From positions 7,006,001 through 7,070,000 of the forward strand of contig CP087563.1 in NCBI GenBank assembly GCA_020974905.1: 64,000 nt of DNA, given 5' to 3'. A program made the position numbers and the translations under genes. Under the pieces are notes generated by a model that worked only from the letters and a program-made list of their open reading frames with translations, searched no databases and was not told the DNA's origin. Numbering within the stretch: position 1 is the stretch's first letter; the number at the start of each line of letters is the position of its first letter. This document shows, piece after piece, positions 8,701 to 14,842 of this stretch. This DNA comes from Planctomycetes bacterium syqfu (lineage in GTDB: Bacteria; Planctomycetota; Phycisphaerae; Phycisphaerales; Phycisphaeraceae).

Positions 8701-10454
8701 GACTTTCGGATTATCTGGATAGCCCGATGCCACCATCGCGTTCGAATACGCCGGACGGCAACGCTCCTAAAGCACCGAATGCCCAAGCTCCCCAGTCGCC
8801 TGAGTATGCACCGCTACCAACGGAGACTCCCAAACCTTTACCACCGATGCCCGATCCGCCAAAGGCGCCAACGGCATTGGATGATGACCTGGGCACAGCC
8901 TTTACGCCACCGCCAACGCGACCCAAGACGCCGGATGCTGGCAATCCCGGGGATGGTGGTTTGGATGAATATCTTAACAGTCCCATGCCGCCTTCACGGT
9001 CGAATGCGCCGGATGTCAACGCGCCGGATGTTGATGTGTCCGGTGGCAGTAAGTCACCTGAGTATGCACCGCTGCCAACAACCCCGCCCAAGCCTTTACC
9101 ACCGATGCCCGATGCGCCCAAGGTACCTTCATCGTTGGATGACAATTTAGGTACGGGTTACACACCGCCACCATCCAAACCCAAGACACCTGCACCGCAG
9201 ACACCACAACCCAATGCGCCCAAGCCGGGGTCAGCGTTGGATGACAATTTGGGAACGGGTTACACACCGCCACCATCCAAGCCCAAGACGCCTGCACCGC
9301 AGACGCCACAACCCAATGCCCCCAAGCCGGGTTCAGCGTTGGATGATAATTTGGGAACGGGTTACACACCGCCACCATCCAAGCCCAAGACACCTGCACC
9401 GCAGAAGCCGCAACCCAATGTGCCTTCCCAACCGGCAAACGCTTTGGATATCGATATTGATGATGTGATCGGGTATCCCAAGATTCCTGAGATGCCTGCT
9501 GAAAATACAACCTTTATCACCCGAACCGGTGAGCAAGTGACCGTTGGCAAGCGATTGGGGCAAGGCACGTTCAGCGATGTTTATGAAATTGCGGGCCAAC
9601 CTGATCGCGTCATCAAGTTTGTCAAACAAGGTGAGGGGGGCGAAAGCGGACTCAACGCATGGCAATTGGCATTGGAAGGTAAACAGGTCAGTGAGATGCT
9701 CGAACAAAGTGGCATCCCACAGGCCAAGGTCCTCGATGCTGGCTTTGACACGCCCCAGCCATACATGATTGTCGAGAAGATCGACTCAAGTAAACAACTC
9801 ATTGATCCTGATGATTTCAAATCATCAAACCGGCAGGAAATGGTCAATGCAGGTCTGTGGTCAGACGAACATGACAAAGCCGTCGTCGAATTGTATGGCA
9901 ATATGGCAAAGAAAAATCTCATCTGGGAAGACGGGCATGTCGGTAATGTCTTTTTCGAACGCAATGCAGATGGCAAACTCGTTGCCGGCATTCTCGATCA
10001 TGGGCGGATTGGTAAGTGGGGTGAGATCAATAACAGCCTGCAATCATGGATCGATGGCCTGGAAGAAAGTGGCATGTTCGGTGAGGCGACAGGTGGCTAT
10101 ATCTTTTCCAATAAGGCATACGGTGATACCATCCGTCGGTTTGAATCCCCTGAAGAATTCATGGTCAAAATGCTTGAACACAAACGCTGGATTGAGTGGG
10201 ACAATGCTGCAAAACAATTCAAGCCGTTGCGGATGGATCCTGCCAACATCGATCGCAATATTCTGGACCTGGAAAAATACCTGGCGCCCAGTCTTCCCGG
10301 CAGTACCGCCCCCGGAACCCCCGGAACCCCCGGAACCCCCGGAACCCCCGCACTCCCCACCCCCTCCGTCACCCCCGGATCACCGGGAAGTTCATTGCCA
10401 CAACCGTTCATGGAACGTTGGCCTTGGCGTGAGGTATTCAAACCGGCTGCATAA
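5727..10454 (+). CDS. Large exported protein with proline-rich repeats and C-terminal kinase-like domain
   Basis: This 1575-residue protein has a signal-peptide-like start (LMLVYLLILTVTCVDVVSAQ). Residues 60-480 are beta-rich modules. Residues of about 760-900 hold alanine/glycine-rich hydrophobic helices like the pre-toxin part of polymorphic toxins. Residues of about 960-1240 are a proline-rich spacer with tandem repeats. Residues 1262-1500 show a protein-kinase/aminoglycoside-kinase pattern: G-loop GQGTFSDV at 1278-1285, lysine in VIKFV (K1297), D-G-H-x-G-N at 1402-1407 matching the catalytic loop, and D-H-G at 1424 in the DFG position. All the core catalytic residues are present. The tail is GTP-repeat and proline-rich. 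AAGGA precedes the ATG. It is the last gene of a three-gene run. An exported kinase is unexpected, because the periplasm lacks ATP; delivery into another cell is a hypothesis only. Confidence 0.75.
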   Translation: MIRQLPAVAVRLMLVYLLILTVTCVDVVSAQVTVDDIKDKKVPVSEVEYIAKDAESDKSPDAKKSDTSTEASKADIPKQLTLDGKWKMPGGVMNISGGVGSVGGTIVEFASNSFGIKPGSAIINGSFDGKQFAGTIVLRSKDEDGNVHELATPLKMSLSADANTLSGQYENRRFNKTKKSWDKKTRMQSVSFTRVEPIDAQTLAAIKKAMAKANGEGDPTDDESSMAEGNEEDSQSEDGSENGSITITSITSVEELGYRNLQVNNRSGKDKDNIGHIWLRITGENLPVKAESLNVTIDDPNINFTGNHKPDPDDEKALQIQVNLSQAAAPGPKQITLNEAPGMWDYDLTDLSPKSIDFVRPVYVDVYNPASELYRGELFFVRVVFPMPVKFKTRTMELKVSQTKLMDIEIMPFEGNQSIFHSKALILPGDQAALAIFQDRKGTGIDTPKDAIKLNAIDEGQKLVAIFPGSKKDASGKAQIKPYAIATVRGLPSNDWIQAVSKAENCWENSSSSARSKMPKGYTFTNEIIFTTKRNAGEWFTNSRNLHMTIRDHAACLLIRDEAIKQLRAKIQQYNKGDGIAPPAVRNDATRQTHMAAIKKRNDAKRQFAARMSTAADQNLNHPLMRLPVAGPKNAGNLKLQDAIKSSTLRNAYGDARSIDALNYAVIAIDQAQGVMLGNMNYSLNRLTSLSDCDYEGLLRVCGFGFGSIGQLVKNKLLVPSNEPGVEAGRMVPDRAGYASVDRINTLYKALRADEAYARSDTEMAIFVATAPFIYVSVAATAGTTAASVAAGGLLAGELAELGLMASDMYDYVQLRDEEIQFREGLVEVAGSDGLAEVEGEANAKYWSAMIAGGAALGGTALGEIGGVLAKKYGESVFEVLQMSVTEAARKGTKNLSRSSKELLEQVGLLKKLGDQPTPEMAEALVKNLAGAEQAYKQSASEALNPQLASAADSGVRNTADDVVDAMPPSSPSKVDQPAPVKPQQVADASDGLSDYLDSPMPPSRSNTPDGNAPKAPNAQAPQSPEYAPLPTETPKPLPPMPDPPKAPTALDDDLGTAFTPPPTRPKTPDAGNPGDGGLDEYLNSPMPPSRSNAPDVNAPDVDVSGGSKSPEYAPLPTTPPKPLPPMPDAPKVPSSLDDNLGTGYTPPPSKPKTPAPQTPQPNAPKPGSALDDNLGTGYTPPPSKPKTPAPQTPQPNAPKPGSALDDNLGTGYTPPPSKPKTPAPQKPQPNVPSQPANALDIDIDDVIGYPKIPEMPAENTTFITRTGEQVTVGKRLGQGTFSDVYEIAGQPDRVIKFVKQGEGGESGLNAWQLALEGKQVSEMLEQSGIPQAKVLDAGFDTPQPYMIVEKIDSSKQLIDPDDFKSSNRQEMVNAGLWSDEHDKAVVELYGNMAKKNLIWEDGHVGNVFFERNADGKLVAGILDHGRIGKWGEINNSLQSWIDGLEESGMFGEATGGYIFSNKAYGDTIRRFESPEEFMVKMLEHKRWIEWDNAAKQFKPLRMDPANIDRNILDLEKYLAPSLPGSTAPGTPGTPGTPGTPALPTPSVTPGSPGSSLPQPFMERWPWREVFKPAA
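9145..9395 (+). repeat. 90-bp tandem repeats coding for proline-rich linker
   Basis: Nearly identical 90-bp units run head to tail, each coding a block that starts D-D-N-L-G-T-G-Y-T-P-P-P and ends P-Q-P-N-A-P-K-P. Two units are complete and a third is partial with a diverged end. Two older, longer copies (8,700-8,910 and 8,960-9,150) share P-M-P-P-S-R-S-N and P-E-Y-A-P-L-P. The near identity between units suggests recent expansion by slippage or recombination, so copy number may differ between strains. Confidence 0.85.
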
Positions 10455-10636
10455 TTGGCTTATCTGTCACAGCCGTCAAGCGTGATCAACCAAACCGCTG
10501 CCATATGCGAAAGTGCATCGCAGCGGATTTTTGTTCTCTGTTACGATTGATCACAATTGGGTGGCATGTCCCTTCGGAGATGCATGACGCACACCCATGA
10601 TTCTGCTAGACGCAACGAGAGAAAAGGGAGATTGTC

Positions 10637-11035
10637 ATGAAGAACTGGCAAATGCTGGGTTTGTTTCTGATTGCATGCATGTTCGTCGGCGCCTCATTCG
10701 TCGGCATGCGCGGTCATCGCTATGAGTATGCCACGCTCGAACTGTCCGCTGCTGTCGGTGAACACACGGCCAATGATCGCTTTGACTACAACATGAGTTG
10801 GCGTGACTCGACCACCACTGTCGAAGCAACGGGAACGAGTAAGGATTGGAACCTGGTGCCGCGGAAGTTTTTCAATGAGTTGGAATTGCCCACGATCAAT
10901 CACAACCAATCCCAGAAACTCGAACTCCTGCTCACCGCATTAGGCGCCCAGGGTTGGCAAGTCCACACCGTCCAATACGGCACCGATGGTGAGAAGCGCA
11001 TCACGAGTTACCTGATGATGCGACAGATGCAGTGA
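10637..11035 (+). CDS. Small exported or membrane-anchored protein with DUF4177-like end
   Basis: The protein has 132 residues. Residues 5-21 form one hydrophobic segment that could be a signal anchor. The body is hydrophilic and ends in a motif, L-L-x-x-L-G-A-Q-G-W-Q-V-H-T-V, typical of short DUF4177-like proteins, where a leucine-rich helix precedes a GW strand. GGGAGA sits a few bases upstream of the ATG. It lies between the kinase-like cassette and the tRNA-Val scar and is not obviously part of either. The function is unknown; the family suggestion rests only on the C-terminal motif. Confidence 0.65.
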   Translation: MKNWQMLGLFLIACMFVGASFVGMRGHRYEYATLELSAAVGEHTANDRFDYNMSWRDSTTTVEATGTSKDWNLVPRKFFNELELPTINHNQSQKLELLLTALGAQGWQVHTVQYGTDGEKRITSYLMMRQMQ

Positions 11036-11086
11036 GTTAGGTTTGGCTAGAACCAACCCGCAAGTCAGCCCACAAGTGGTGGCCTG

Positions 11087-11284
11087 TTATGCTTGCCCAG
11101 AGTCTAGCAACCGTCGAACCGCTTGGGCTTTTTCGGTATCAGTTAAAGGGAGAGCCATGATTGTCCGAATTGCTTCGAAAAAACCCGTTTGGTCTGCATC
11201 TGCTGCGCTTTTTGCTGCGCCTGTATCCTGTTTTTGCGGTTTTTCCCGTGTTTTAGGCAACGTGTTCGAGCCCTGTATCGCCCA
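11087..11284 (-). other. Element end with attP-arm coding tail (partial reading frame)
   Basis: On the minus strand an open frame without a start enters from the tRNA-derived core and reads I-Q-G-S-N-T-L-P, then R-T-I-M-A-L-P-L, and ends R-L-L-D-S-G-Q-A at a TAA at 11087-11089. The integrase at 14843-16147 also enters the same core as W-A-I-Q-G-S-N. So this segment looks like the other arm of an attP site, which in the excised circle would extend the integrase reading frame. Two direct copies of GCGCAGCAAAAA/GCGCAGCAGATG lie at 11197-11220 and match three copies inside the integrase gene. This is inference from sequence matching by eye. Confidence 0.6.
11264..11284 (+). repeat. att half-site: displaced 3' end of tRNA-Val
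   Basis: These 21 bases equal the last 21 bases of the tRNA-Val(CAC) gene at 16121-16194, from the T-loop through the discriminator base. Nothing tRNA-like lies 5' of it, so this is an att duplicate, not a second tRNA. A strong terminator follows directly, as expected for the original 3' flank of a tRNA gene. Its orientation is opposite to the intact tRNA, so the two copies are inverted and not direct. Confidence 0.8.
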
Positions 11285-11286
11285 TT

Positions 11287-11324
11287 AAAAACGCCTCAGC
11301 AGTTTCGACTGTTGAGGCGTTTTT
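11287..11324 (+). terminator. Rho-independent terminator after the att half-site
   Basis: A 16-pair stem (AAAAACGCCTCA arm, TTTCGA loop, TGAGGCGTTTTT arm) with one G-U pair ends in a T run. It starts two bases after the displaced tRNA 3' end and is probably the ancestral tRNA-Val terminator. It also insulates the channel gene at 11360 from upstream transcription. Confidence 0.85.
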
Positions 11325-11359
11325 CGTTTTGATATCGATCTGATTTTCACGGGGTCAAT

Positions 11360-12079
11360 ATGCCAACTGTAAAAGACATTGTCGAATCAACGGATTCCGT
11401 ACAAGGCAAGGTTTTCGACATCATCGTTCAGTTCATGATCGTGTTGTCGCTGGTTACATTCTCCATCGAAACATTACCAAATTTATCACCAAAACTTCTC
11501 ATTGGGCTGCAGGTGATTGAAAGCATGTGTGTCATTTTCTTCACTTGCGAATATGTCCTTCGCTTTGTTATTGCGACACCCAAATCCAAATATGTTTTCA
11601 GTTTCTTTGGCATTATCGATCTGGCAGCAATTCTCCCGTTCTACATTGGACTTGGTATTGATTTACGATCCATTCGTGTGATTCGAATGATTCGATTATT
11701 CCGACTTTTTAAACTTGCGCGGTATAGCGCTGCAGTCCAGCGCTTTAAAAATGCATTGGGATTGGCCAAAGAAGAACTTATCTTGTTTTCCAGCCTTACC
11801 TTGATATTGATTTACCTGGCATCATTTGGCATTTACTACTTTGAATCAGACGCTCAGCCGGAGACCTTTGGCTCAGTGTTTCATGCCATGTGGTGGGCGA
11901 TTGCGACCATGACAACGGTTGGATATGGGGATGCCTATCCGGTCACCGTGGGTGGAAAGGTATTCACCGCATTCATGCTTTTCATCGGGCTTGGTGTCAT
12001 TTCATCTGCAACAGGTATAGTCGCCTCAGCACTGACACGTGCTCGTGAGTTGGAGAAACAAACTCCCCCTACTGCTTAG
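11360..12079 (+). CDS. Voltage-gated-type potassium channel, six membrane segments
   Basis: The protein has 239 residues and the full six-segment layout of a bacterial Kv-like channel. The selectivity filter T-T-V-G-Y-G-D lies near residue 193 and is followed by Y-P, and the pore helix carries W-W-A-I-A-T-M-T. The S4 segment (about residues 108-124) has arginines at every third position (R-S-I-R-V-I-R-M-I-R-L-F-R-L), the voltage-sensor signature. The protein stops shortly after S6 with no RCK or cyclic-nucleotide domain. It should form tetramers in the inner membrane and conduct potassium. It stands alone between the att half-site and a dispersed repeat, so it may be element cargo or a native neighbour. 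The family call is firm. Confidence 0.92.
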   Translation: MPTVKDIVESTDSVQGKVFDIIVQFMIVLSLVTFSIETLPNLSPKLLIGLQVIESMCVIFFTCEYVLRFVIATPKSKYVFSFFGIIDLAAILPFYIGLGIDLRSIRVIRMIRLFRLFKLARYSAAVQRFKNALGLAKEELILFSSLTLILIYLASFGIYYFESDAQPETFGSVFHAMWWAIATMTTVGYGDAYPVTVGGKVFTAFMLFIGLGVISSATGIVASALTRARELEKQTPPTA

Positions 12080-12091
12080 AGCAGTTCCAGT

Positions 12092-12226
12092 CATTAATCT
12101 CCATGCCGTCTTTGATTTCGTCATTCCCGCGCAGGCGGGAATCCAGTGGCATGCAGCAGAAAATTGCAAACTCCACTGGACTCCCGCCTTCCGGGGCGCG
12201 GGAGTGACGGAGGGTGGAGATTAATT
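12092..12226. repeat. Dispersed palindromic repeat, GTCATTCCCGC family, copy 1
   Basis: The core (12119-12209) pairs CGTCATTCCCGC...GGAATCCAGTGG with CCACTGGACTCCCGCC...GGGAGTGACG. In this copy an extra outer inverted repeat, ATTAATCTCC/GGAGATTAAT, extends the element. Three further copies lie at 27862, 49956 and 52107. It abuts the truncated end of the hsdM stub. Confidence 0.85.
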
Positions 12227-12230
12227 GTTT

Positions 12231-12364
12231 GCATTGATGGCAGGCCAAACGCAATAGTGGGTCCTTCTGCGGGTAAAGTCCCAGCCATCGACTGCCCCGC
12301 GTACATCATTTGCGATCTGCCAGATTTGGCGTTGCAGTGCGGCACGTTGTTGATTGCTTGTCAT
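12231..12364 (-). pseudogene. hsdM: 5' stub of type I restriction-modification methyltransferase hsdM
   Basis: From an ATG at 12364, with AGGAG upstream, the minus strand codes for a start containing A-L-Q-R-Q-I-W-Q-I-A-N-D-V-R and G-A-V-D-G-W-D-F. This is the characteristic N-terminus of HsdM, the adenine-methyltransferase and modification subunit of type I restriction enzymes. Homology stops right after G-W-D-F (12275); the family normally continues K-Q-Y-V-L-G-T-L. Here unrelated codons reach a TAA at 12231. About 95 percent of the gene is absent, and no hsdS or hsdR is seen. The break lies about 50 bases from the palindromic repeat at 12092-12226, so a deletion or insertion involving that repeat is likely. 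Confidence 0.75.
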
Positions 12365-13062
12365 CTAAAAACTCCTGATACCGTTGCGGACCAGGTAAAG
12401 CTGGTGTGTTTGCTGAAGTTGGTCATGGTTGTGAATTCCGATTGATGATTACCCGGTCCCCGAAATTCCTGGCGGATTGTCATGTTTTAACGATAAGTGG
12501 TTAGATTGTAAACGATTGGACAGATTTAGGGGGAGGGGGTGCCAATCTCTGGCAAATGCAAGTCAGTGAACGTTGCCTAAGCTTATGCATTTTTTCACGG
12601 GTTTTGAAGGCGGGGGTAGGGGAGCTTAAATCATTACAGGCCAGAAAAGCGGGAACGTGGGACAATGTCGCGCATTTTTTGGCAATAATTAGAGGGGGTT
12701 ATAGGGGCCGGTTGGGTCCTGTTTACCGGTGGGCAGCGATGCGGTTAAGCGGTCGGGCAATCCTTGGGGCTGATGGGATGACGGATGATAAATATTGGAT
12801 TGATGCTTGGAGCAGGAGCAAAAGGCAAAGGGCTGCTGTGGGTCATCCCTAGCCGTGGTGTTTTAAATGTGATGGTCGGGATGCCAAACAAAATCCAGAC
12901 AGTTAGTACGTTTAAATGGGCAAAACCTTGTCGACTTTCCAAGAAATCTGTAGATTGAAATGACCGGGCAGATTTATTCATATGGCAATGGCCGGAGGAT
13001 GACAGGAACGCAACTACTCGGCATTTCTGTTTACCCTTGGTATGACTTTGGGAGCAGAGAAG
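12365..13062. other. Gene-free stretch inside the element zone
   Basis: I see no reading frame with convincing coding character on either strand across these roughly 700 bases. On the minus strand, 12426-12362 holds a 21-codon frame whose TGA overlaps the hsdM-stub ATG. It could be a leader peptide or chance. Base composition is uneven, with G-rich runs near 12530 and 12690-12720. The stretch may be decayed DNA from the restriction locus. Confidence 0.5.
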
Positions 13063-13623
13063 ATGTCAACAGTTGAAAATCACGTTTATGCCAAAATCTA
13101 CCGTAAACGATTTGAAAGCTTGGCTTCAGATTTACATGTAATTGCATCTGATCTTGGCAAAGATGGTTTTGAAGATTCATTAACGTTCGCAACAAAGCGT
13201 TTTGGGGTAGTCGAGAATCTGGGGCATGTTATTCTTGAAGCATTCAATGACCATCAGCTGGATGCTGCGCCAGCATTGTCAGATTTGATGCAATGGTATC
13301 GGGGTGAGTCGAAAAATCCTGCTGCCGAATTACCCAATTTGCGATATTACTTGCGAATTTATGTTGATCCCAATTGGCAGTGGAATCCCTCTCAAATTCG
13401 GGCAACTAAACAGAATTTAGCTCCGATGTATCTGTGCCTGTTTCACAAGCATCATCCTGCAATGGCTCCTGCGAATCCGTTGGATAATCTGGCATGGATT
13501 GAAGCACATATGCATTTGTCTCACAGTAGGATTTTTCAAAGACAATGGCTTATTGAACACTTCAACCAACTGGGTGACATGGACACGTTGCCTGAATTAC
13601 AATGTCGGGCTTGTTACAGGTGA
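13063..13623 (+). CDS. Element protein of unknown function, probably truncated at its end
   Basis: From ATG 13063 (an earlier in-frame ATG is at 13042) the frame gives 186 residues. The first 160 are a well-formed soluble protein with helices such as F-E-S-L-A-S-D-L-H-V-I-A-S-D-L and many aromatic residues near P-N-L-R-Y-Y-L-R-I-Y-V. The last 40 overlap the start of the prim-pol frame at 13499 in another register. Neither frame supplies the usual prim-pol N-terminus, which suggests a deletion that fused the front of this gene to the body of the next. No family is recognised. It is followed by replication and integration genes, so it is likely element cargo. Confidence 0.5.
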   Translation: MSTVENHVYAKIYRKRFESLASDLHVIASDLGKDGFEDSLTFATKRFGVVENLGHVILEAFNDHQLDAAPALSDLMQWYRGESKNPAAELPNLRYYLRIYVDPNWQWNPSQIRATKQNLAPMYLCLFHKHHPAMAPANPLDNLAWIEAHMHLSHSRIFQRQWLIEHFNQLGDMDTLPELQCRACYR

Positions 13624-14593
13624 ACCCAGTGGTATTGTGGCGGTCGATATTGATCCCCGGCATGGTGGCGACGAAACACTGACCAAGCTGATTGACGAAA
13701 ACGGCGATTGGCCCCAAACGGTACAAGTTAAAACGGGTGGTGGTGGTTTTCATTTTTACTTCAAGCATCCTGGCGGTAAGGTCAAAAGCCAAAACAATGC
13801 GTTGGGGCAAGGTATCGACGTTAAGGCTAATGGTGGTTATGTCATTGCTCCACCGTCGAAGCTTAGAGGTGGTGGCTGCTATCGTTGGATTGTTTCGCCT
13901 GATCAGGCTGAGTTGGCTTGTTTGCCGGGCTGGTTGCTTTCAATGCTGACACAGAAAGACACAGAGAACGCAGATATTTCTGTGTTGACTGTGTCAACTG
14001 AAAATACTGTGTCTTCTGAGTCGTCTGTGTCCTCTGTGTCAATTTACTACACCTGCACCATTCAAGACGCCATCGAATCAACTTTGCCGCAATCACCTGG
14101 TCAGCGCAATCGTCGACTATTTGACTTTGCAAGGGCAATCAAAGCTATCCCAGAACTCAAAGACATATCACTGAGAAAACTCAAGCCATACGTGATTGAG
14201 TGGCATCGGCTCGGTGAATCAAATATGAGTGGTGAACATGATGAAGATACAAGCTGGGCTGATTTCTGTGCAATCTGGCCAACGGTGAAACATCCATTGG
14301 GGCAAGGGCCATTGGCAGAGATGATGTCCCAAGCTGATGCAGAATCTGATCCAGCTTGTACCTCTGACCGTGGAGAACGGACAACACGGCTAATCAAGCT
14401 TTGTCGTGTCTTGCAGAGACGTTCGGGAGATAAGCCGTTTTTTCTGGCTGCTCGTTCTGTAACTCACCTGCTGGGCATAAACCGAACTGATGCAGCAAAC
14501 CTGCTCAAAATGCTATGCATTGATGGAATTCTCAAACTCAACAGACAAGGGCATACAGGCCGAGCTAGCGAATATTTTTACCTTGGGGATTGA
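13499..14593 (+). CDS. Prim-pol (bifunctional DNA primase/polymerase) replication protein, N-terminus damaged
   Basis: The conserved prim-pol core is clear: N-V-G-L-V-T-G, P-S-G-I-V-A-V-D-I-D-P-R-H-G-G with the metal-binding D-x-D, then V-K-T-G-G-G-G-F-H-F-Y-F and G-I-D-V-K-A-N-G-G-Y-V-I-A-P-P-S. Such proteins prime and extend DNA for plasmids, phages and integrated elements. The usual front part, about 50 residues with a W-x-V-F-P motif, is missing; the residues before N-Y-N-V-G-L do not look like it. A serine/threonine-rich linker coded by repeated CTGTGTC words (13975-14040) precedes a C-terminal helical region of about 190 residues. This region probably includes a winged helix near the end (S-V-T-H-L-L-G-I-N-R-T-D-A-A-N-L-L). 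The true start is uncertain. Confidence 0.75.
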   Translation: MKHICICLTVGFFKDNGLLNTSTNWVTWTRCLNYNVGLVTGEPSGIVAVDIDPRHGGDETLTKLIDENGDWPQTVQVKTGGGGFHFYFKHPGGKVKSQNNALGQGIDVKANGGYVIAPPSKLRGGGCYRWIVSPDQAELACLPGWLLSMLTQKDTENADISVLTVSTENTVSSESSVSSVSIYYTCTIQDAIESTLPQSPGQRNRRLFDFARAIKAIPELKDISLRKLKPYVIEWHRLGESNMSGEHDEDTSWADFCAIWPTVKHPLGQGPLAEMMSQADAESDPACTSDRGERTTRLIKLCRVLQRRSGDKPFFLAARSVTHLLGINRTDAANLLKMLCIDGILKLNRQGHTGRASEYFYLGD

Positions 14594-14624
14594 CAAATAG
14601 CGTTATTGGTTGACAATTGACAAC

Positions 14625-14837
14625 ATGGCAAAATCAAAAACACTCACTGAATTGCTCCAAGAGGCATTGGCTGATGCGGAATCTCTGCGATTGGTTGCTA
14701 GAGAATCCGGGTTAGATGTTGCTCAATTGTCACGTTTTAAGTCTGGCCAGCGAACACTTCGGCTTGATATGGCTGACAGGCTGGCTGATTACTTTGGAAT
14801 CGAAAGTCGACGCGTTAAGCGTCGGCAGAAGGGATAA
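14625..14837 (+). CDS. Small helix-turn-helix DNA-binding protein (XRE/Cro-like)
   Basis: The protein has 70 residues from ATG 14625 (a TTG at 14610 is unlikely). It has the five-helix Cro/C1 pattern: L-V-A-R-E-S-G-L-D-V-A-Q-L-S-R-F-K-S-G is the helix-turn-helix, followed by L-x-x-A-D-R-L-A-D-Y-F-G-I. It ends in a basic tail. Only five bases separate it from the integrase start, so the two are co-transcribed. In this position it could act as excisionase or as regulator of the integrase. The DNA-binding fold is well supported; the exact role is not. Confidence 0.8.
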   Translation: MAKSKTLTELLQEALADAESLRLVARESGLDVAQLSRFKSGQRTLRLDMADRLADYFGIESRRVKRRQKG

Positions 14838-14842
14838 AGACG

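Noticed and set aside
9145-9395. CRISPR-like spacing of repeats
   Set aside because: The units are head-to-tail coding repeats without unique spacers and keep a reading frame.
11264-11284. Second tRNA-Val gene
   Set aside because: Only the 3' part is present; D-arm and anticodon arm are missing upstream.
11043-11288. Plus-strand frame of 81 codons across the att half-site
   Set aside because: It has no coding character; the minus-strand frame over the same bases continues the integrase sequence and explains it better.
12556-12852. Plus-strand frame of 98 codons in the gene-free stretch
   Set aside because: Composition is unlike the neighbours, there is no ribosome binding site and no recognisable motif.
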